A stretch of 64,000 bases of DNA. Origin: Streptomyces albireticuli. Its GTDB lineage: Bacteria > Actinomycetota > Actinomycetes > Streptomycetales > Streptomycetaceae. Location: the NCBI RefSeq assembly GCF_002192455.1, contig NZ_CP021744.1, positions 6,906,501 through 6,970,500 of the forward strand, in the 5' to 3' direction. A model generated the notes under the pieces. It saw only the letters and a list, made by a program, of their open reading frames with translations, searched no databases and was not told the origin of the DNA. The translations under genes and the position numbers were made by a program. The stretch's first letter is position 1. Every line of letters begins with the position of its first letter. Shown piece by piece: positions 1 to 8,583 of this stretch.

Positions 1-300
1 GGCCAGCCGCCGGTCGAAGGCCAGCGACTTGAACGTGCTCATGAACATCATGAAGCCGACGATCAGCGTGACGGCGTTGAGCGCCCCGGAGATCATGGTC
101 AGCCGGCCGGCGTCGACCGTCACCGTCCGCCCGGTGGCGCGCAGCAGGAAGCGGCTGGGCGCCGAATCGACGAACCAGTGCACCATCGACAGCCAGAACG
201 GGATGTAGAAGACCACCAGGACCAGCGCGAACCGGTTCCGCGCGTGCTCCAGCAGCGCGAAGCCCACCGCCGTCGTGAGCCGCCGCCACGCCCGCCTCAC
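1..300 (-). CDS. ABC transporter permease, partial (C-terminus outside window)
   Basis: The first 100 codons read leftward from a GTG at 300. The start overlaps the stop of the upstream ATPase by 4 bases (GTGA), so the two are translationally coupled. The N-terminus is basic (VRRAWRRL). Hydrophobic stretches follow (FALVLVVFYIPFWLSMV; LTMISGALNAVTLIVGFMMF), as expected for an integral membrane protein. Pairing with a single-domain ATPase makes it the membrane subunit of an ABC exporter. The substrate is unknown. The gene runs off the left edge, so length and topology cannot be judged. Confidence 0.7.
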   Translation of the reverse strand, partial: MRRAWRRLTTAVGFALLEHARNRFALVLVVFYIPFWLSMVHWFVDSAPSRFLLRATGRTVTVDAGRLTMISGALNAVTLIVGFMMFMSTFKSLAFDRRLA

Positions 301-971
301 CGGCCCGCACCCACCGCCACCGCCGGGTCCCCGCACGAGGGTTCGGGCACCGGGGCAGGCCGCCACGGCCCCGCCGCGCCGTCGCGCAGCCGGTACAGCA
401 CGTCCAGCCGCCCGGTGTCCCAGGCGAGGTGCGACACCACCAGCACGCACCGCCCCCGCTCCCGCAGCCGCCCCGCCACCTGCCAGAACCGCAGGTACGT
501 CTCCCAGTCGAAGCCCTGGTACGGCTCGTCCAGCAGCAGCACGTCGGGGTCGTGCATCAGGGCCAGCGTCAGGTTCAGCTTCTGCCGGGTGCCGCCGCTC
601 AGTTCACCCGTCCGGGTGTTCCGGTACTCCCCGAACCGCAGCTCCTCCAGCAGCTCCTCCGCCCGGCGGGTGTCCGGCAGACCGTAGGCGACCTGGAAGT
701 ACCGCAGGTGCTGTGCCACGGTCAGGAAGTCGTTCAGCACCGCCTCCTGGGGACAGTGCCCCAGCGTCCCCCGGACCACCGCCTCGCCGCGGTCCGCCGC
801 CAGCTGCCCGGACAGGATCCGCAGCAGCGTGGTCTTGCCCGCCCCGTTCTCGCCGACGACCCCCGCCAGCGTGCCGGGTTCGAGGGCCAGGGAGACGCCG
901 CGCAGCACGGGGCGGGCGCGGTAGGACTTGTGCACGTCGCGCACGTGCAGAACGGGTGGACGAGCAGGCAT
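297..971 (-). CDS. ABC transporter ATP-binding protein
   Basis: A 224-residue cytoplasmic ATPase that would power the permease it overlaps. Walker A is GENGAGKTT (about residue 40), the signature is LSGGTRQK (about 130) and Walker B is VLLLDEP (about 155), followed by the H-loop region VVSHL. The length fits a single nucleotide-binding domain. ATG at 971 (MPARPPVLH) is preferred because the frame upstream of it is low-complexity and overlaps the divergent gene. The gene lies well outside the PKS-NRPS operon. A role in exporting that product cannot be excluded but nothing supports it. Confidence 0.88.
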   Translation of the reverse strand: MPARPPVLHVRDVHKSYRARPVLRGVSLALEPGTLAGVVGENGAGKTTLLRILSGQLAADRGEAVVRGTLGHCPQEAVLNDFLTVAQHLRYFQVAYGLPDTRRAEELLEELRFGEYRNTRTGELSGGTRQKLNLTLALMHDPDVLLLDEPYQGFDWETYLRFWQVAGRLRERGRCVLVVSHLAWDTGRLDVLYRLRDGAAGPWRPAPVPEPSCGDPAVAVGAGR

Positions 972-1172
972 GGCGCACACCCTAGCCACGCCCCGGGCCC
1001 CCGGCCGTCCAGCACGGCCGCGGTGTGTCCGCTCCCGCGCCCCGTCACCGGAACGCGTCAAAAACCGGGCGGCACCCGTGTTGGAGGCGTGGGCCCGCGC
1101 CCGGAGCTGGAAGGGTGGAGCGCCGGGCACGCCTCCCGGTGCCCGCTTCCGCACCGCACCTCGCGAGGATCC

Positions 1173-2183
1173 GTGAACCTCGATCCAACCCCCACGACCG
1201 GCAGGACCCCGGCCGTCGTGTTCTCCGGTTACTACACCAGCCGCGTCCAGGACCTCTGGCCCCGGGACGACGACGCCCTGGACGGCCTCGCGCGCTACGC
1301 CCTGCTGCCGCACGGCAAGCTGCTCCGCCCCCGCCTGTTCCTGCTGTGCGTGGCGGCGCTCGACGGCGACCTCGCGCAGGCGGCGGCGGTCGCCGCCGCG
1401 CTGGAGAGCCACCACACCGCGAGCCTGGTCCACGACGACCTCATCGACGGCGACGCCGAGCGCCGCGGCCGCCCCTCCGTGCACGCCCGTTACGGCACCG
1501 GACAGGCGCTGCTGGCCGGGGACGCCCTGCTGTGCCGCTCGTTCGCCGAGGTCGCCGAGTGCCACCGGCACGACATCGCCCCGCGCCTGCTGCTGGACAT
1601 CATCGCCCTCGCGGGCCACACGGGGGTGGAGATCTGCCGGGGCCAGCTCCTGGAGGAGCGGCTGCGCCGCGACCTCGGCTGCGGGCTCGACGCCTACCTC
1701 GCCATGGTGACCATGAAGACCGCCGCCCTGCTCAGCGCCACCTGCCGCACCGCGGCGCTGCTCTCCGGCGCGGACGAGAAGACCACCGCCGCCCTCACGG
1801 TCTACGGCGAGACCCTGGGCGTCGCCTTCCAGATGCGCGACGACCTGCTGCCCTACCGGGACGCCGAGACCGTGCGCGGCGCGGGCAAACCGCTCTCCAG
1901 CGACCTCCGCAACGGCCGCCCGACGCTACCGCTGCTGCTGGCCGTGGACCGGGCCGTCCCCCGCCAGGCCCGGCGGCTGCGCCGGCTCTTCGCCCGCGCC
2001 GCCCACAGCGCGCGGGCGCGCGGCCGGCTGACCGCCCTGCTCCACGAGCTCGGCGCGGTCGAGGCGGCCACCGGGGTCCTGGAGTCCTACGTGGAGAAGG
2101 CCCGCGCGCACCTGGATCACCTCCCCGCCACCCCCCACCGCGAACAACTGCACCGCCTCACCTACGCGATGGGCACGGGCTGA
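1173..2183 (+). CDS. Polyprenyl diphosphate synthase family protein
   Basis: 336 residues of the all-alpha trans-isoprenyl diphosphate synthase fold, which condenses isopentenyl diphosphate with an allylic diphosphate. The first aspartate-rich motif is present (HDDLIDGD, about residue 90), after LLPHGKLLRPRL, which carries the usual basic substrate-binding residues. The second motif reads FQMRDDLLPYRD: the third Asp of DDxxD is replaced by Pro, with an Asp three residues on, so activity or chain length may differ from standard GGPP synthases. GTG at 1173 follows a GAGGAT. No terpene cyclase lies nearby, so its pathway is unclear. Its stop codon sits inside an interspersed hairpin repeat. Confidence 0.85.
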   Translation: MNLDPTPTTGRTPAVVFSGYYTSRVQDLWPRDDDALDGLARYALLPHGKLLRPRLFLLCVAALDGDLAQAAAVAAALESHHTASLVHDDLIDGDAERRGRPSVHARYGTGQALLAGDALLCRSFAEVAECHRHDIAPRLLLDIIALAGHTGVEICRGQLLEERLRRDLGCGLDAYLAMVTMKTAALLSATCRTAALLSGADEKTTAALTVYGETLGVAFQMRDDLLPYRDAETVRGAGKPLSSDLRNGRPTLPLLLAVDRAVPRQARRLRRLFARAAHSARARGRLTALLHELGAVEAATGVLESYVEKARAHLDHLPATPHREQLHRLTYAMGTG

Positions 2184-2290
2184 TTCCAGCCCGTCCGGCG
2201 GGTGAGGACACCACGCGGAGCGCGGAAAAAGGGGGGACCGGGGCGAAGCCCCCGGTTACGGGAGGGGGCCGGCAGGGGAAGAAGCCCCCG
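2177..2290. repeat. Interspersed hairpin repeat, copy 1
   Basis: Begins with an imperfect stem, GGGCTG-attc-CAGCCC, followed by CGTCCGGCG and GTGAGGAC, a GCGGAGCGCGGAAA block and a second stem-like block CCGGGGCGAAGCCCCCGG. The same order of blocks occurs at 61571 and a shorter form at 49784. It contains the stop codon of the polyprenyl synthase and ends near the stop of the opposing gene, so it may act as a bidirectional terminator. This is a repeated non-coding element, not a gene. Confidence 0.7.
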
Positions 2291-3023
2291 CCCCGAATTC
2301 CCGCACCGCGCCCTCGACGATCGCCTCCAGCCGCGCGTGGTGCGCCCCGCGCCAGTACACGCGGTCGCAGACGGAGCACTGCGCGAACACGTCGTACGTG
2401 GCGCGCGTCCCGTCCTCCAGGTGCTCGCCCACCGCCTCCTTCTCCGCGTCGCGCAGCGGCCCGTTGCAGTTGGTGCAGCGGGTCCACGGCGCGAGGCGGG
2501 GCGCGAAGCGGCCCAGGACGTCCCGCAGCTGCTCGTCCGGCTTGTCGCTGTAGACGTACGCGCCCGCCCAGATCTCCCGGCGCCGCAGCAGCCCGCGGTC
2601 GCGCGAGAGCATCACCCGGCGCTCGGCGGCCGACAGCGCGGCCAGCGCCGCGTCCCCGATGTCCTCGCTCTCGTAGGCGGCGTCCACGCCCAGCAGCCGG
2701 AGCCGGCGCGCGAGCGTGCCCAGGTGCACGTCGAGCAGGAAGCGCAGCGGCGCGCCCGGCACCTCCTGCGGCCGGGCCACCGCCCGCACCTCGACGGACT
2801 CCCCGGCCGCGGGGATGTGCGAGACCGTCACGGGGCGGCCGTCGACGAGGATCTCGCCCGCCTCCGTGAGCGGGACGCCGAAGGACTCGACGACGTGGCC
2901 GAGCGTGGAGGAGCCGTCCGTGACGAGCGGCACGCGTGCGCCGCGCCGGTCGGCGGGGGCGAAGAGGCGCAGCTCAGGGGCGAGGGTCAGATCGATACGA
3001 GGGCCGTTCACGCTGCACAGCAT
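2256..3023 (-). CDS. Mut7-C RNase / ubiquitin-like domain protein
   Basis: 255 residues. The N-terminal part (about 1-85) looks like a beta-grasp, ubiquitin/ThiS-like domain. It is followed by a Mut7-C domain (about 95-245) of the PIN-like ribonuclease superfamily: FLLDVHLGTLARRLRLLGVDAAY, then ESEDIGD and MLSRDRGLL with conserved acidic residues. A C-terminal zinc ribbon has CTNCNG and CSVCDRVYW, two Cys pairs. Such proteins are widespread in actinomycetes and presumed to act on RNA. No substrate can be read from the sequence. ATG at 3023 gives a full-length domain set. It reads in the same direction as the PhzF-like gene just upstream (22-base gap). Confidence 0.85.
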   Translation of the reverse strand: MLCSVNGPRIDLTLAPELRLFAPADRRGARVPLVTDGSSTLGHVVESFGVPLTEAGEILVDGRPVTVSHIPAAGESVEVRAVARPQEVPGAPLRFLLDVHLGTLARRLRLLGVDAAYESEDIGDAALAALSAAERRVMLSRDRGLLRRREIWAGAYVYSDKPDEQLRDVLGRFAPRLAPWTRCTNCNGPLRDAEKEAVGEHLEDGTRATYDVFAQCSVCDRVYWRGAHHARLEAIVEGAVREFGAGASSPAGPLP

Positions 3024-3044
3024 GCCATCGGCCCGACGCGCCCC

Positions 3045-3746
3045 TCACGGCGCGGTGGGGTCTTCCCCCGCCTCCGCCGCCCGGCCCCTCAGCACTCTTA
3101 CGCGGCCGCCGACTTCGACGCTTCCGTCGGCGAGCGGACGGGTGCGGATCCGCGAGCCACGGCCCTGGCGGATGTCCAGGGCGCGGCCGAGCTCATGGGT
3201 GAGGGCCAGCGCCGCGGCGCCCGTGGCCTCGTCCTCGGCGATGCCGTCGCCGCGGCGCGGGAAGCCGCGGGCCCGTACCTTCCCGGCGGCCTCGTCCTCC
3301 CACGCCCACGCGTACAGCCAGCCCTCGCCGTCCGGGGGTGCCGGCAGCGCGTCGACGGCGGCCGGTGACCCGTACCGGTGGGTGCGCCGCCCGGTCGCCC
3401 ACGCGGGATCGGCGCGCACCCAGGTGAACTCGCCGTCCCGGCGCACCGGGACGGCTCCGGCGGGCGGGTGGAGCACCTGGACGTCCAGCAGCCGGCCGGT
3501 GCCGACGAGCGGGTGCCCGGCGAAGGGGAGCCGGGCGCTGGGCGTCCAGATGTCGACGACGCCGCGCCGGGCGTCGTCGACGAACACGGTCTCGCTGTGA
3601 CCGAGCGCGGCGGCGAGCTCCCGCCGCGCGCGCCCGCCGGGCACCGCCGCGCCGTCGCGCACCACGGCGAGGGTGTTGCCGCCCTGTCCGCCGGGTCCGC
3701 AGAAGACGCTGAGCACCTCGATGCCGATCATGTGGGCATTCAACAT
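3045..3746 (-). CDS. PhzF family isomerase-like protein
   Basis: 233 residues with hallmarks of the PhzF/diaminopimelate-epimerase fold: an N-terminal GGQGGNTLAVV block, LPFAGHPLVGT around residue 80 and DEATGAAALAL near the C-terminus. PhzF enzymes isomerise small carboxylic acids, and this family also contains many uncharacterised homologues. The protein is shorter than most (about 260-300), with the centre condensed, so catalysis is not assured. ATG at 3746 overlaps the stop of the small upstream gene, suggesting one transcript. ATG at 3731 (MIGIEV) is an equally possible start. Confidence 0.75.
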   Translation of the reverse strand: MLNAHMIGIEVLSVFCGPGGQGGNTLAVVRDGAAVPGGRARRELAAALGHSETVFVDDARRGVVDIWTPSARLPFAGHPLVGTGRLLDVQVLHPPAGAVPVRRDGEFTWVRADPAWATGRRTHRYGSPAAVDALPAPPDGEGWLYAWAWEDEAAGKVRARGFPRRGDGIAEDEATGAAALALTHELGRALDIRQGRGSRIRTRPLADGSVEVGGRVRVLRGRAAEAGEDPTAP

Positions 3747-4075
3747 CACCCGCTGCCGGGGCCCGCCCGCCGGGTGCCCGGGGAGGGCGCGGGGGAGGCG
3801 GGAGCCACGGCCGGGGCGACGGGGGCCTTCTGCCGCAGGAGCCGCAGGAGCCGGGTGAGCGCTCCCGGCGGGCGGCGGACGACCTGGACGGGCCGCGCCG
3901 CCGTGGCGTCCGGCGTCCGCGCGGCGGCGGTCTCCGCGGTCGCGGCTGCGGTGGGCACGGCGGTCTTCGCGGGCGCCGCGGGGCGGCGGGCCGGGGCAGG
4001 GGGCTCGGGGCTGTGTTCGCGGTAGGCCTGGGCGCGCAGGTAGGCGCTCAGGGCACGTGCGGGGTCGAGTGGCAT
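3746..4075 (-). CDS. Small Ala/Pro-rich hypothetical protein
   Basis: 109 residues, family not recognised. It opens MPLDPARALSAYLRAQAYREH, a plausible amphipathic helix, followed by a long disordered Ala/Pro/Thr stretch and a basic helix VQVVRRPPGALTRLLRLLRQK. ATG at 4075 follows a good ribosome-binding site (GAGAGG, 6 bases). The stop overlaps the PhzF-like start. I see no signal peptide or membrane span. It is real by start-site and spacing criteria, but function is unknown. Confidence 0.6.
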   Translation of the reverse strand: MPLDPARALSAYLRAQAYREHSPEPPAPARRPAAPAKTAVPTAAATAETAAARTPDATAARPVQVVRRPPGALTRLLRLLRQKAPVAPAVAPASPAPSPGTRRAGPGSG

Positions 4076-4213
4076 GGTGGCCTCTCTCTGGTCTCGTCCA
4101 GCTGGTGTGCGAGGGGCGCGAGGGACAGGCCGGGAGTGGCCTGGCCCGGCCGGAGGCAGCCCGCGGCACGGCCCCGCACGGGCCGGTGGACGGGCTGGCT
4201 CCGGGGGCGCTCC

Positions 4214-4570
4214 TCAGCAGCGCAGGACGGTGTGCAGCGCGGGGGTGCCGGACGGCGGGGGAGCCCCAGGCCGCGGCGCGGACGACGCGCGGGGGCAGGG
4301 CCCCGCGCGGCCGCCGGGCGGCCGCGCGGGCGGGCGGCCCCGCCTGCCGGGACGCCTCCCCTCCCGCGTCGCGGCCGCGGCGGAGACATCGGTCTCGGAG
4401 GCGTATTCGTCGGCGGGCGCGAACTCCCGGGACACCGAGCCCGCTTCACGCTCGCCGCCGCCCGCGGCGGTGGCGGCCTCCCCGCCGGGGGTCAGCAGGA
4501 GCAGGGCGATCAGCACGGCGGTCGCGCCGCGCGAGACGGACTGCGACAGAGCGCGACCCCACTCAGGCAT
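4214..4570 (-). CDS. Small putative secreted or membrane-anchored hypothetical protein
   Basis: 118 residues with an N-terminal hydrophobic segment (GATAVLIALLLLTPGGEAATA, about residues 15-35) preceded by Arg, consistent with a signal peptide or anchor. The rest is a low-complexity region rich in Arg, Pro and Gly, with ALHTVLRC at the end. It is first in a leftward set with the next two genes, and the AT-rich patch at about 4575-4640 is the likely promoter zone. The family is not recognised, and the low-complexity C-terminal half limits confidence in its exact end. Confidence 0.5.
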   Translation of the reverse strand: MPEWGRALSQSVSRGATAVLIALLLLTPGGEAATAAGGGEREAGSVSREFAPADEYASETDVSAAAATREGRRPGRRGRPPARPPGGRAGPCPRASSAPRPGAPPPSGTPALHTVLRC

Positions 4571-4777
4571 GCACCTAGGGTAATTTGGCCATTACTTTGC
4601 GTGCATTCCCGCATTCGGGTGATATTTCGACGAATCGCCCACCGGGGAGTCGAGTGTTTGTCGAGGCCCTGACAATCCGGCGGCGGTGATGGCACGCTCG
4701 GAGGCGCCCCTCCCCGCGCCCCCGCCCCTCGCTCAGCCGCCCGCCGTCCCCACGGCCGAAGCCGACATGGAGCCGTC

Positions 4778-5959
4778 ATGGCCCGCACCCCCACCCGCAG
4801 CCCGCTCCGCGACCCCTTCCGGCGAGCCCCAAGAACCCCAAGAGTCCCGCGAGCGCCGCGCCGCCGCGCCCGTCACTCACCGGCGGCCCTCGCGTGCGCC
4901 GTCGTCCTCGCGGTGGCCGTGCTCGCCGGCCCGTACGCCGCCCCGGCGGACGCCGCCGCCCGCCCCGCCGGCATACCCGCCACGGGCACCGGCTGCGGCT
5001 CCACCGTCGGCAAGGTCACGCTCGACACCACCTACGACCCCGCCACCGGCCGCTATCTGCTGGCCGACACCCGGCGCGGCGACCACCGGACGTACGACCT
5101 CGCGGGCGCCACCACCGGCACCGGCACCCTGGTGACCGACGACGACAACGTCTGGTGCGAGGGCGGCCCGCAGGCCGCCGCGGTCGACGCCCACTACGTC
5201 AACGCCGTGGTGTGGGACTACTACCTCACCGTCCACGGCCGGAAGGGCGGGGTCCGCCCCGACGGGCGGGGCGGGTGCAGCCGTGTCCACTACGGCGACC
5301 GCTACCAGAACGTCATCTGGCGCGACTCCTGCCTGGCCTACGGCGACGGCGCCGACCCCGCCTGGCCGCCGACCAGGATCGACGCCGCCGGGTACATGCT
5401 GACCCAGGTGCTCGTCGCCGCCACGGCCGGCCTCAGCCCGTACAGCGGTGAGTCCGCCGCCCTCGCCGTGGCCACGAGCGACATCTTCGGCGTCTCGGCG
5501 GAGTTCTTCGCGGACAACGCGGCCGACCCGGGCGACTACCTCGTCGCCGAGCGCACCGGACCCGACGGCACCCTGACGGCGGCGCGCCACCTGGACCGGC
5601 CCTCCAAGGACGGCCACGCCAAGGACTCCTGGTACCCCGGCATCGGCTCGACGTTCCCCCGCGACGCCGCGGGCCCCGCCGAGCACTTCTTCTACCTGCT
5701 GTCCGAGGGCAGCGGCCCCAAGGTGATCGGCGGCGTGGCCTACGACAGCCCGACCCACGACGGCAGACCGGTCGCGGGCATCGGGCGGGCCGCCGCGGAG
5801 CGGATCTGGTTCCGGGCGCTGACCGTGTACATGACCTCCACGACCAACTACAAGGCGGCCCGGGCAGCCACCCTCAGGGCCGCCGCCGACCTCTACGGCA
5901 CCGGCGGCGCCCCGTACCGCGCGGTGGAGGCCGCCTGGACCGCCGTCAACGTGGTGTGA
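4778..5959 (+). CDS. Secreted thermolysin-like (M4) protein lacking the HExxH zinc site
   Basis: 393 residues with an Arg-rich N-terminus, a hydrophobic core and an Ala-x-Ala-like site (PADAAARP), so probably exported. The rest aligns by eye with the mature M4 metallopeptidase domain: VTLDTTYD, DAHYVNAVVWDYY, ATAGLSPYSGES, ATSDIFGVSAEFFADNAADPGDY and the C-terminal GIGRAAAERIWFRALTVYMTSTTNY. Where active M4 enzymes have GHExTHG, this protein reads GYMLTQV. The glutamate zinc ligand before ATSDIFG is also changed (LAVATSDIFG). No long FTP/PepSY propeptide is present. It should not be an active protease; binding or inhibitory roles are possible. Confidence 0.85.
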   Translation: MARTPTRSPLRDPFRRAPRTPRVPRAPRRRARHSPAALACAVVLAVAVLAGPYAAPADAAARPAGIPATGTGCGSTVGKVTLDTTYDPATGRYLLADTRRGDHRTYDLAGATTGTGTLVTDDDNVWCEGGPQAAAVDAHYVNAVVWDYYLTVHGRKGGVRPDGRGGCSRVHYGDRYQNVIWRDSCLAYGDGADPAWPPTRIDAAGYMLTQVLVAATAGLSPYSGESAALAVATSDIFGVSAEFFADNAADPGDYLVAERTGPDGTLTAARHLDRPSKDGHAKDSWYPGIGSTFPRDAAGPAEHFFYLLSEGSGPKVIGGVAYDSPTHDGRPVAGIGRAAAERIWFRALTVYMTSTTNYKAARAATLRAAADLYGTGGAPYRAVEAAWTAVNVV

Positions 5960-6011
5960 CCGGCCCGGCGGGCGCGGATCGGCCGCGCCCGCCGGTGGAC
6001 GGCCGGACGGG

Positions 6012-6854
6012 TCACGCGCTCCAGTGCGGCGGACGCGTCAGCGAGGACGGCAGCCGGGTGGCGGCGTCGCCCCGGGCCGCGTTCACCTGCATCTGGGTGA
6101 GGAAGATGCTGCCGGTCAGGTCGGCGCCCGACAGGTCGGCGTCGCGCAGGTCGGCCCCGATGAGGTCGGCCAGCCGCAGATCGGCGCCCTTGAGATCGGC
6201 GGCTATCAGATAGGCGCCGCGCAGGCTGGCGCCCTGGAGGTTCGCGCCCCGCAGCCGGGCGCCCATGAGATCGGCGCCCCGGTGGTTCTTCTTCTTGCCC
6301 TTGACCCCGGCCCGGACGAGCTCGCTCGTCCGCAGCAGCAGCGTGTTCACGCCGTGCCGGTGCTCCGCGACGTCGACCTCCCGCAGGGCGGCGGGGTTGT
6401 GCAGGGTGAGGCGCTCGGTCTCCGCGAGCGCCCGGCGCAGGTCGCCGTGGACCGGGCGGGCCGGTGCCAGGGCGAGCGCCTCGGTCAGGTACCAGAGCAG
6501 CTCGTGGAGCTGCCGCATCACGGGGAAGGACTCGAACATCTCCCGGGCGGTGTCCCGGTCCGCGCGCCAGTCCCGGCCGCCGAAGGTGACCTGGGAGACC
6601 TTCTGCCCGGCGCCGAAGCAGTCGTAGACGGTGCAGCCGGTGTAGCCGCTGGTGCGCAGCTTCGCGTGGATGCCGCAGCGGAAGTCCTGCTGGAGGTTGC
6701 CGCACGGCTGCCCGGCGGGCTTGGTCGCCGCGAAGTCCGAGGACGCCGAGAAGGGCAGGGCGACGCAGCACAGGCCGAAGCAGCTCCCGCAGTCGGCCCG
6801 CAGCCCGAGGCGGGCCCGGTCGGCTTCGGCGGCGTCGTGGTGTCTCGCGGTCAC
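6012..6854 (-). CDS. Pentapeptide-repeat protein with Cys-rich N-terminal domain
   Basis: 280 residues. The C-terminal third (about 185-260) is a run of A(D/N)LxG-type pentapeptides (GADLMGARLRGANLQGASL and onward), which form a right-handed quadrilateral beta-helix. The N-terminal half is Cys-rich: CGSCFGLCCVALPF at about 18-31, then CGNL, CGIH, GCTVYDCFG. This could bind metal or form disulfides. Start ATG at 6854 precedes an AT-rich gap. Some pentapeptide proteins protect gyrase, but the repeat block here is short and nothing ties it to resistance. Confidence 0.85.
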   Translation of the reverse strand: MTARHHDAAEADRARLGLRADCGSCFGLCCVALPFSASSDFAATKPAGQPCGNLQQDFRCGIHAKLRTSGYTGCTVYDCFGAGQKVSQVTFGGRDWRADRDTAREMFESFPVMRQLHELLWYLTEALALAPARPVHGDLRRALAETERLTLHNPAALREVDVAEHRHGVNTLLLRTSELVRAGVKGKKKNHRGADLMGARLRGANLQGASLRGAYLIAADLKGADLRLADLIGADLRDADLSGADLTGSIFLTQMQVNAARGDAATRLPSSLTRPPHWSA

Positions 6855-7059
6855 GATGAAAGGTTTCCTTTGACTCCGGAGGGGCGGTCCGGAGTGAGTC
6901 CATCCCTGTGCTTCTGCGCAGGTCCGGCCATTTTACGGGCTCGGGCGCGGACCTCGGCGGCGGGCGGGCCCCACCGGGCGGGCCCCGGGGGAGGGGCCGC
7001 CCGGCGGGGTTGCGCTGATCACCAAGGGTGCGCCGGGGCGGGGGAGCGGCGGGCCGGGG

Positions 7060-7938
7060 TCAGCGCACGGCGACCGGGGCCTCGGCGGCCCGGCCGGCGC
7101 GCCCGTGGTGGCGGCTGATGTTGCGCTCCAGCAGGGCCAGGCACTCCGCGACCCCGACGCTTGCCTCCGTGTGCACGGGCAGCCGGCCCTCGTCGGCCTT
7201 CAGCTCCGCGAGGGCGGTGTCCATCGCGGACTGCGCGGCGAACAGGCAGGGCGTGCTGTAGATCGCCACGTCCACGCCGAGCGCGCCGAGCTCCGGCAGC
7301 GAGAGCCGCGGCGACTTGCCGCCGGCGATCTGGTTGAACAGCAGCGGCTTGTCGCCGATGACGTCGCGGACCTTGCGGATCCAGTCGGTGCTGCGCACGC
7401 CGTCGACCAGCAGGACGTCCGCGTCGGTCGCCGCGAGTGCCTTGGCCCGGCGGAGGATCTCCGCCTCCTCCGTGGCGTCGGTGCGGGCGACGACCACGAG
7501 GTCGCGGCGGGAGTCGAGGACCATGTCGAGCTTGTCCAGGTACTCGGACAGGGGCAGGATCCGCTTGCCGTCCACGTGCCCGCAGCGCCGGGGCCGCTGC
7601 TGGTCCTCCAGGATCACGCCGGACGCCCCGGCGGCCTCCAGCTGCTGCACGGTGTGGCAGGCGGTCTCGGGGTCCACGTAGCCGTCGTCGATGTCGACCA
7701 GGAGGTGCTGGGCCGGGAAGGCCAGGCGCAGCCGCTGGACGAAGGCGACGATGTCCGGCCAGGCGATGAAGCCGATGTCCGGCAGGCCGTAGTGGGACGC
7801 GGCGAAGCCGAAGCCGGAGACGAACATCCCGTCGTAGTGCCGGGCCGCGACGGAGGCGGAGAACATGTCGAAGACGCCGATGAGCGGTGTGGTGCCGTCC
7901 GCAGCTATGGCGGTGCGTAGCCGAGCGGGGTGGTTCAC
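7060..7938 (-). CDS. Isocitrate lyase / PEP mutase family protein
   Basis: 292 residues of the ICL/PEPM TIM-barrel superfamily, which make or break C-C or P-C bonds in alpha-oxyacids. Family marks are DIDDGYVDPE (metal-binding acids), GVILEDQQRPRRCGH (the EDQ..P..CGH signature), VVARTDA and FNQIAGGKSP. GTG at 7938 is chosen because GGAGGG sits just upstream; a GTG at 8010 in the same frame lacks such a site. Methylisocitrate lyase, PEP mutase and other lyases share these motifs, so the substrate cannot be fixed. No phosphonate genes are near. Confidence 0.82.
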   Translation of the reverse strand: MNHPARLRTAIAADGTTPLIGVFDMFSASVAARHYDGMFVSGFGFAASHYGLPDIGFIAWPDIVAFVQRLRLAFPAQHLLVDIDDGYVDPETACHTVQQLEAAGASGVILEDQQRPRRCGHVDGKRILPLSEYLDKLDMVLDSRRDLVVVARTDATEEAEILRRAKALAATDADVLLVDGVRSTDWIRKVRDVIGDKPLLFNQIAGGKSPRLSLPELGALGVDVAIYSTPCLFAAQSAMDTALAELKADEGRLPVHTEASVGVAECLALLERNISRHHGRAGRAAEAPVAVR

Positions 7939-8583
7939 GGTACCCTCCGGGAAACTGGGTTGCGTGGGTACGCCGTTGCGGCCGCTGTCGTCGAAGTCCG
8001 TGGCCGGCACCGGCGTTTCATGACCTGGTGTCCCCGGGTGCGGCGCCGCTCGCGACGGCGTCCCCCGGGGTCTTCCCTTGCCTGGGTGCTGCGTGTGTGC
8101 TGCCGTGCTGACTGCCCGTCCGTTCTGCGGCGAGGCTAGTCAAGAGATGGTCATGGAGCAATATAGGCAAGGTAAAGCGGATGGTCAGGTCGATGCTTTC
8201 ACGCCGCCCCCATCCGTCCCTCCGGCCCCGTTCGTCGCGGTCGGTCGCCACCCTTCCGCGCCCCCTCCGCACCCTCGGCCCCGCACGCCCCGTGACCGGT
8301 ATCCGGAACAACGGCCTCCTGCCAGGGGCGTAGGGCGTGAACGCTCCTGAAGCCCGCCCGCCGTACGGCTCCGCCCGCACCGGCCGGGGCCGCGTACGGG
8401 GCGCCGCTCCGCATATGCCGCGGATAGGCCGGATCTCGCTCAGCCGGACTCCGGTCCACCCCTGCCCGTTCTCGGTCCGCCCCGGCCGGGCGCCGCCGGA
8501 ACGCCACCGGCCCGACGAGGGGCGCCGCCCGGAAAATCGCATGATCGTTGCAGGTGGGAGCGGGTTGCGGCCATCATGCCCCC
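7939..8583. other. Long divergent intergenic region
   Basis: 645 bases between the leftward ICL/PEPM gene and the rightward AIM24 gene. An A/T-richer island at about 8140-8185 (containing AATATAGG and TAGTCAAGAGATGG) stands out from the GC-rich surroundings and is the best place for promoters. I see no convincing gene, RNA or strong hairpin. Confidence 0.4.

Noticed and set aside
4057..4672. Plus-strand frames opposite the small genes at 3746-4570
   Set aside because: They are Arg/Gly/Ala-rich, overlap each other in all frames and lack initiation signals.
7939..8010. Longer N-terminus of the ICL/PEPM protein starting at 8010
   Set aside because: The extra 24 residues are not typical of the family, and a GGAGGG lies directly before GTG at 7938.
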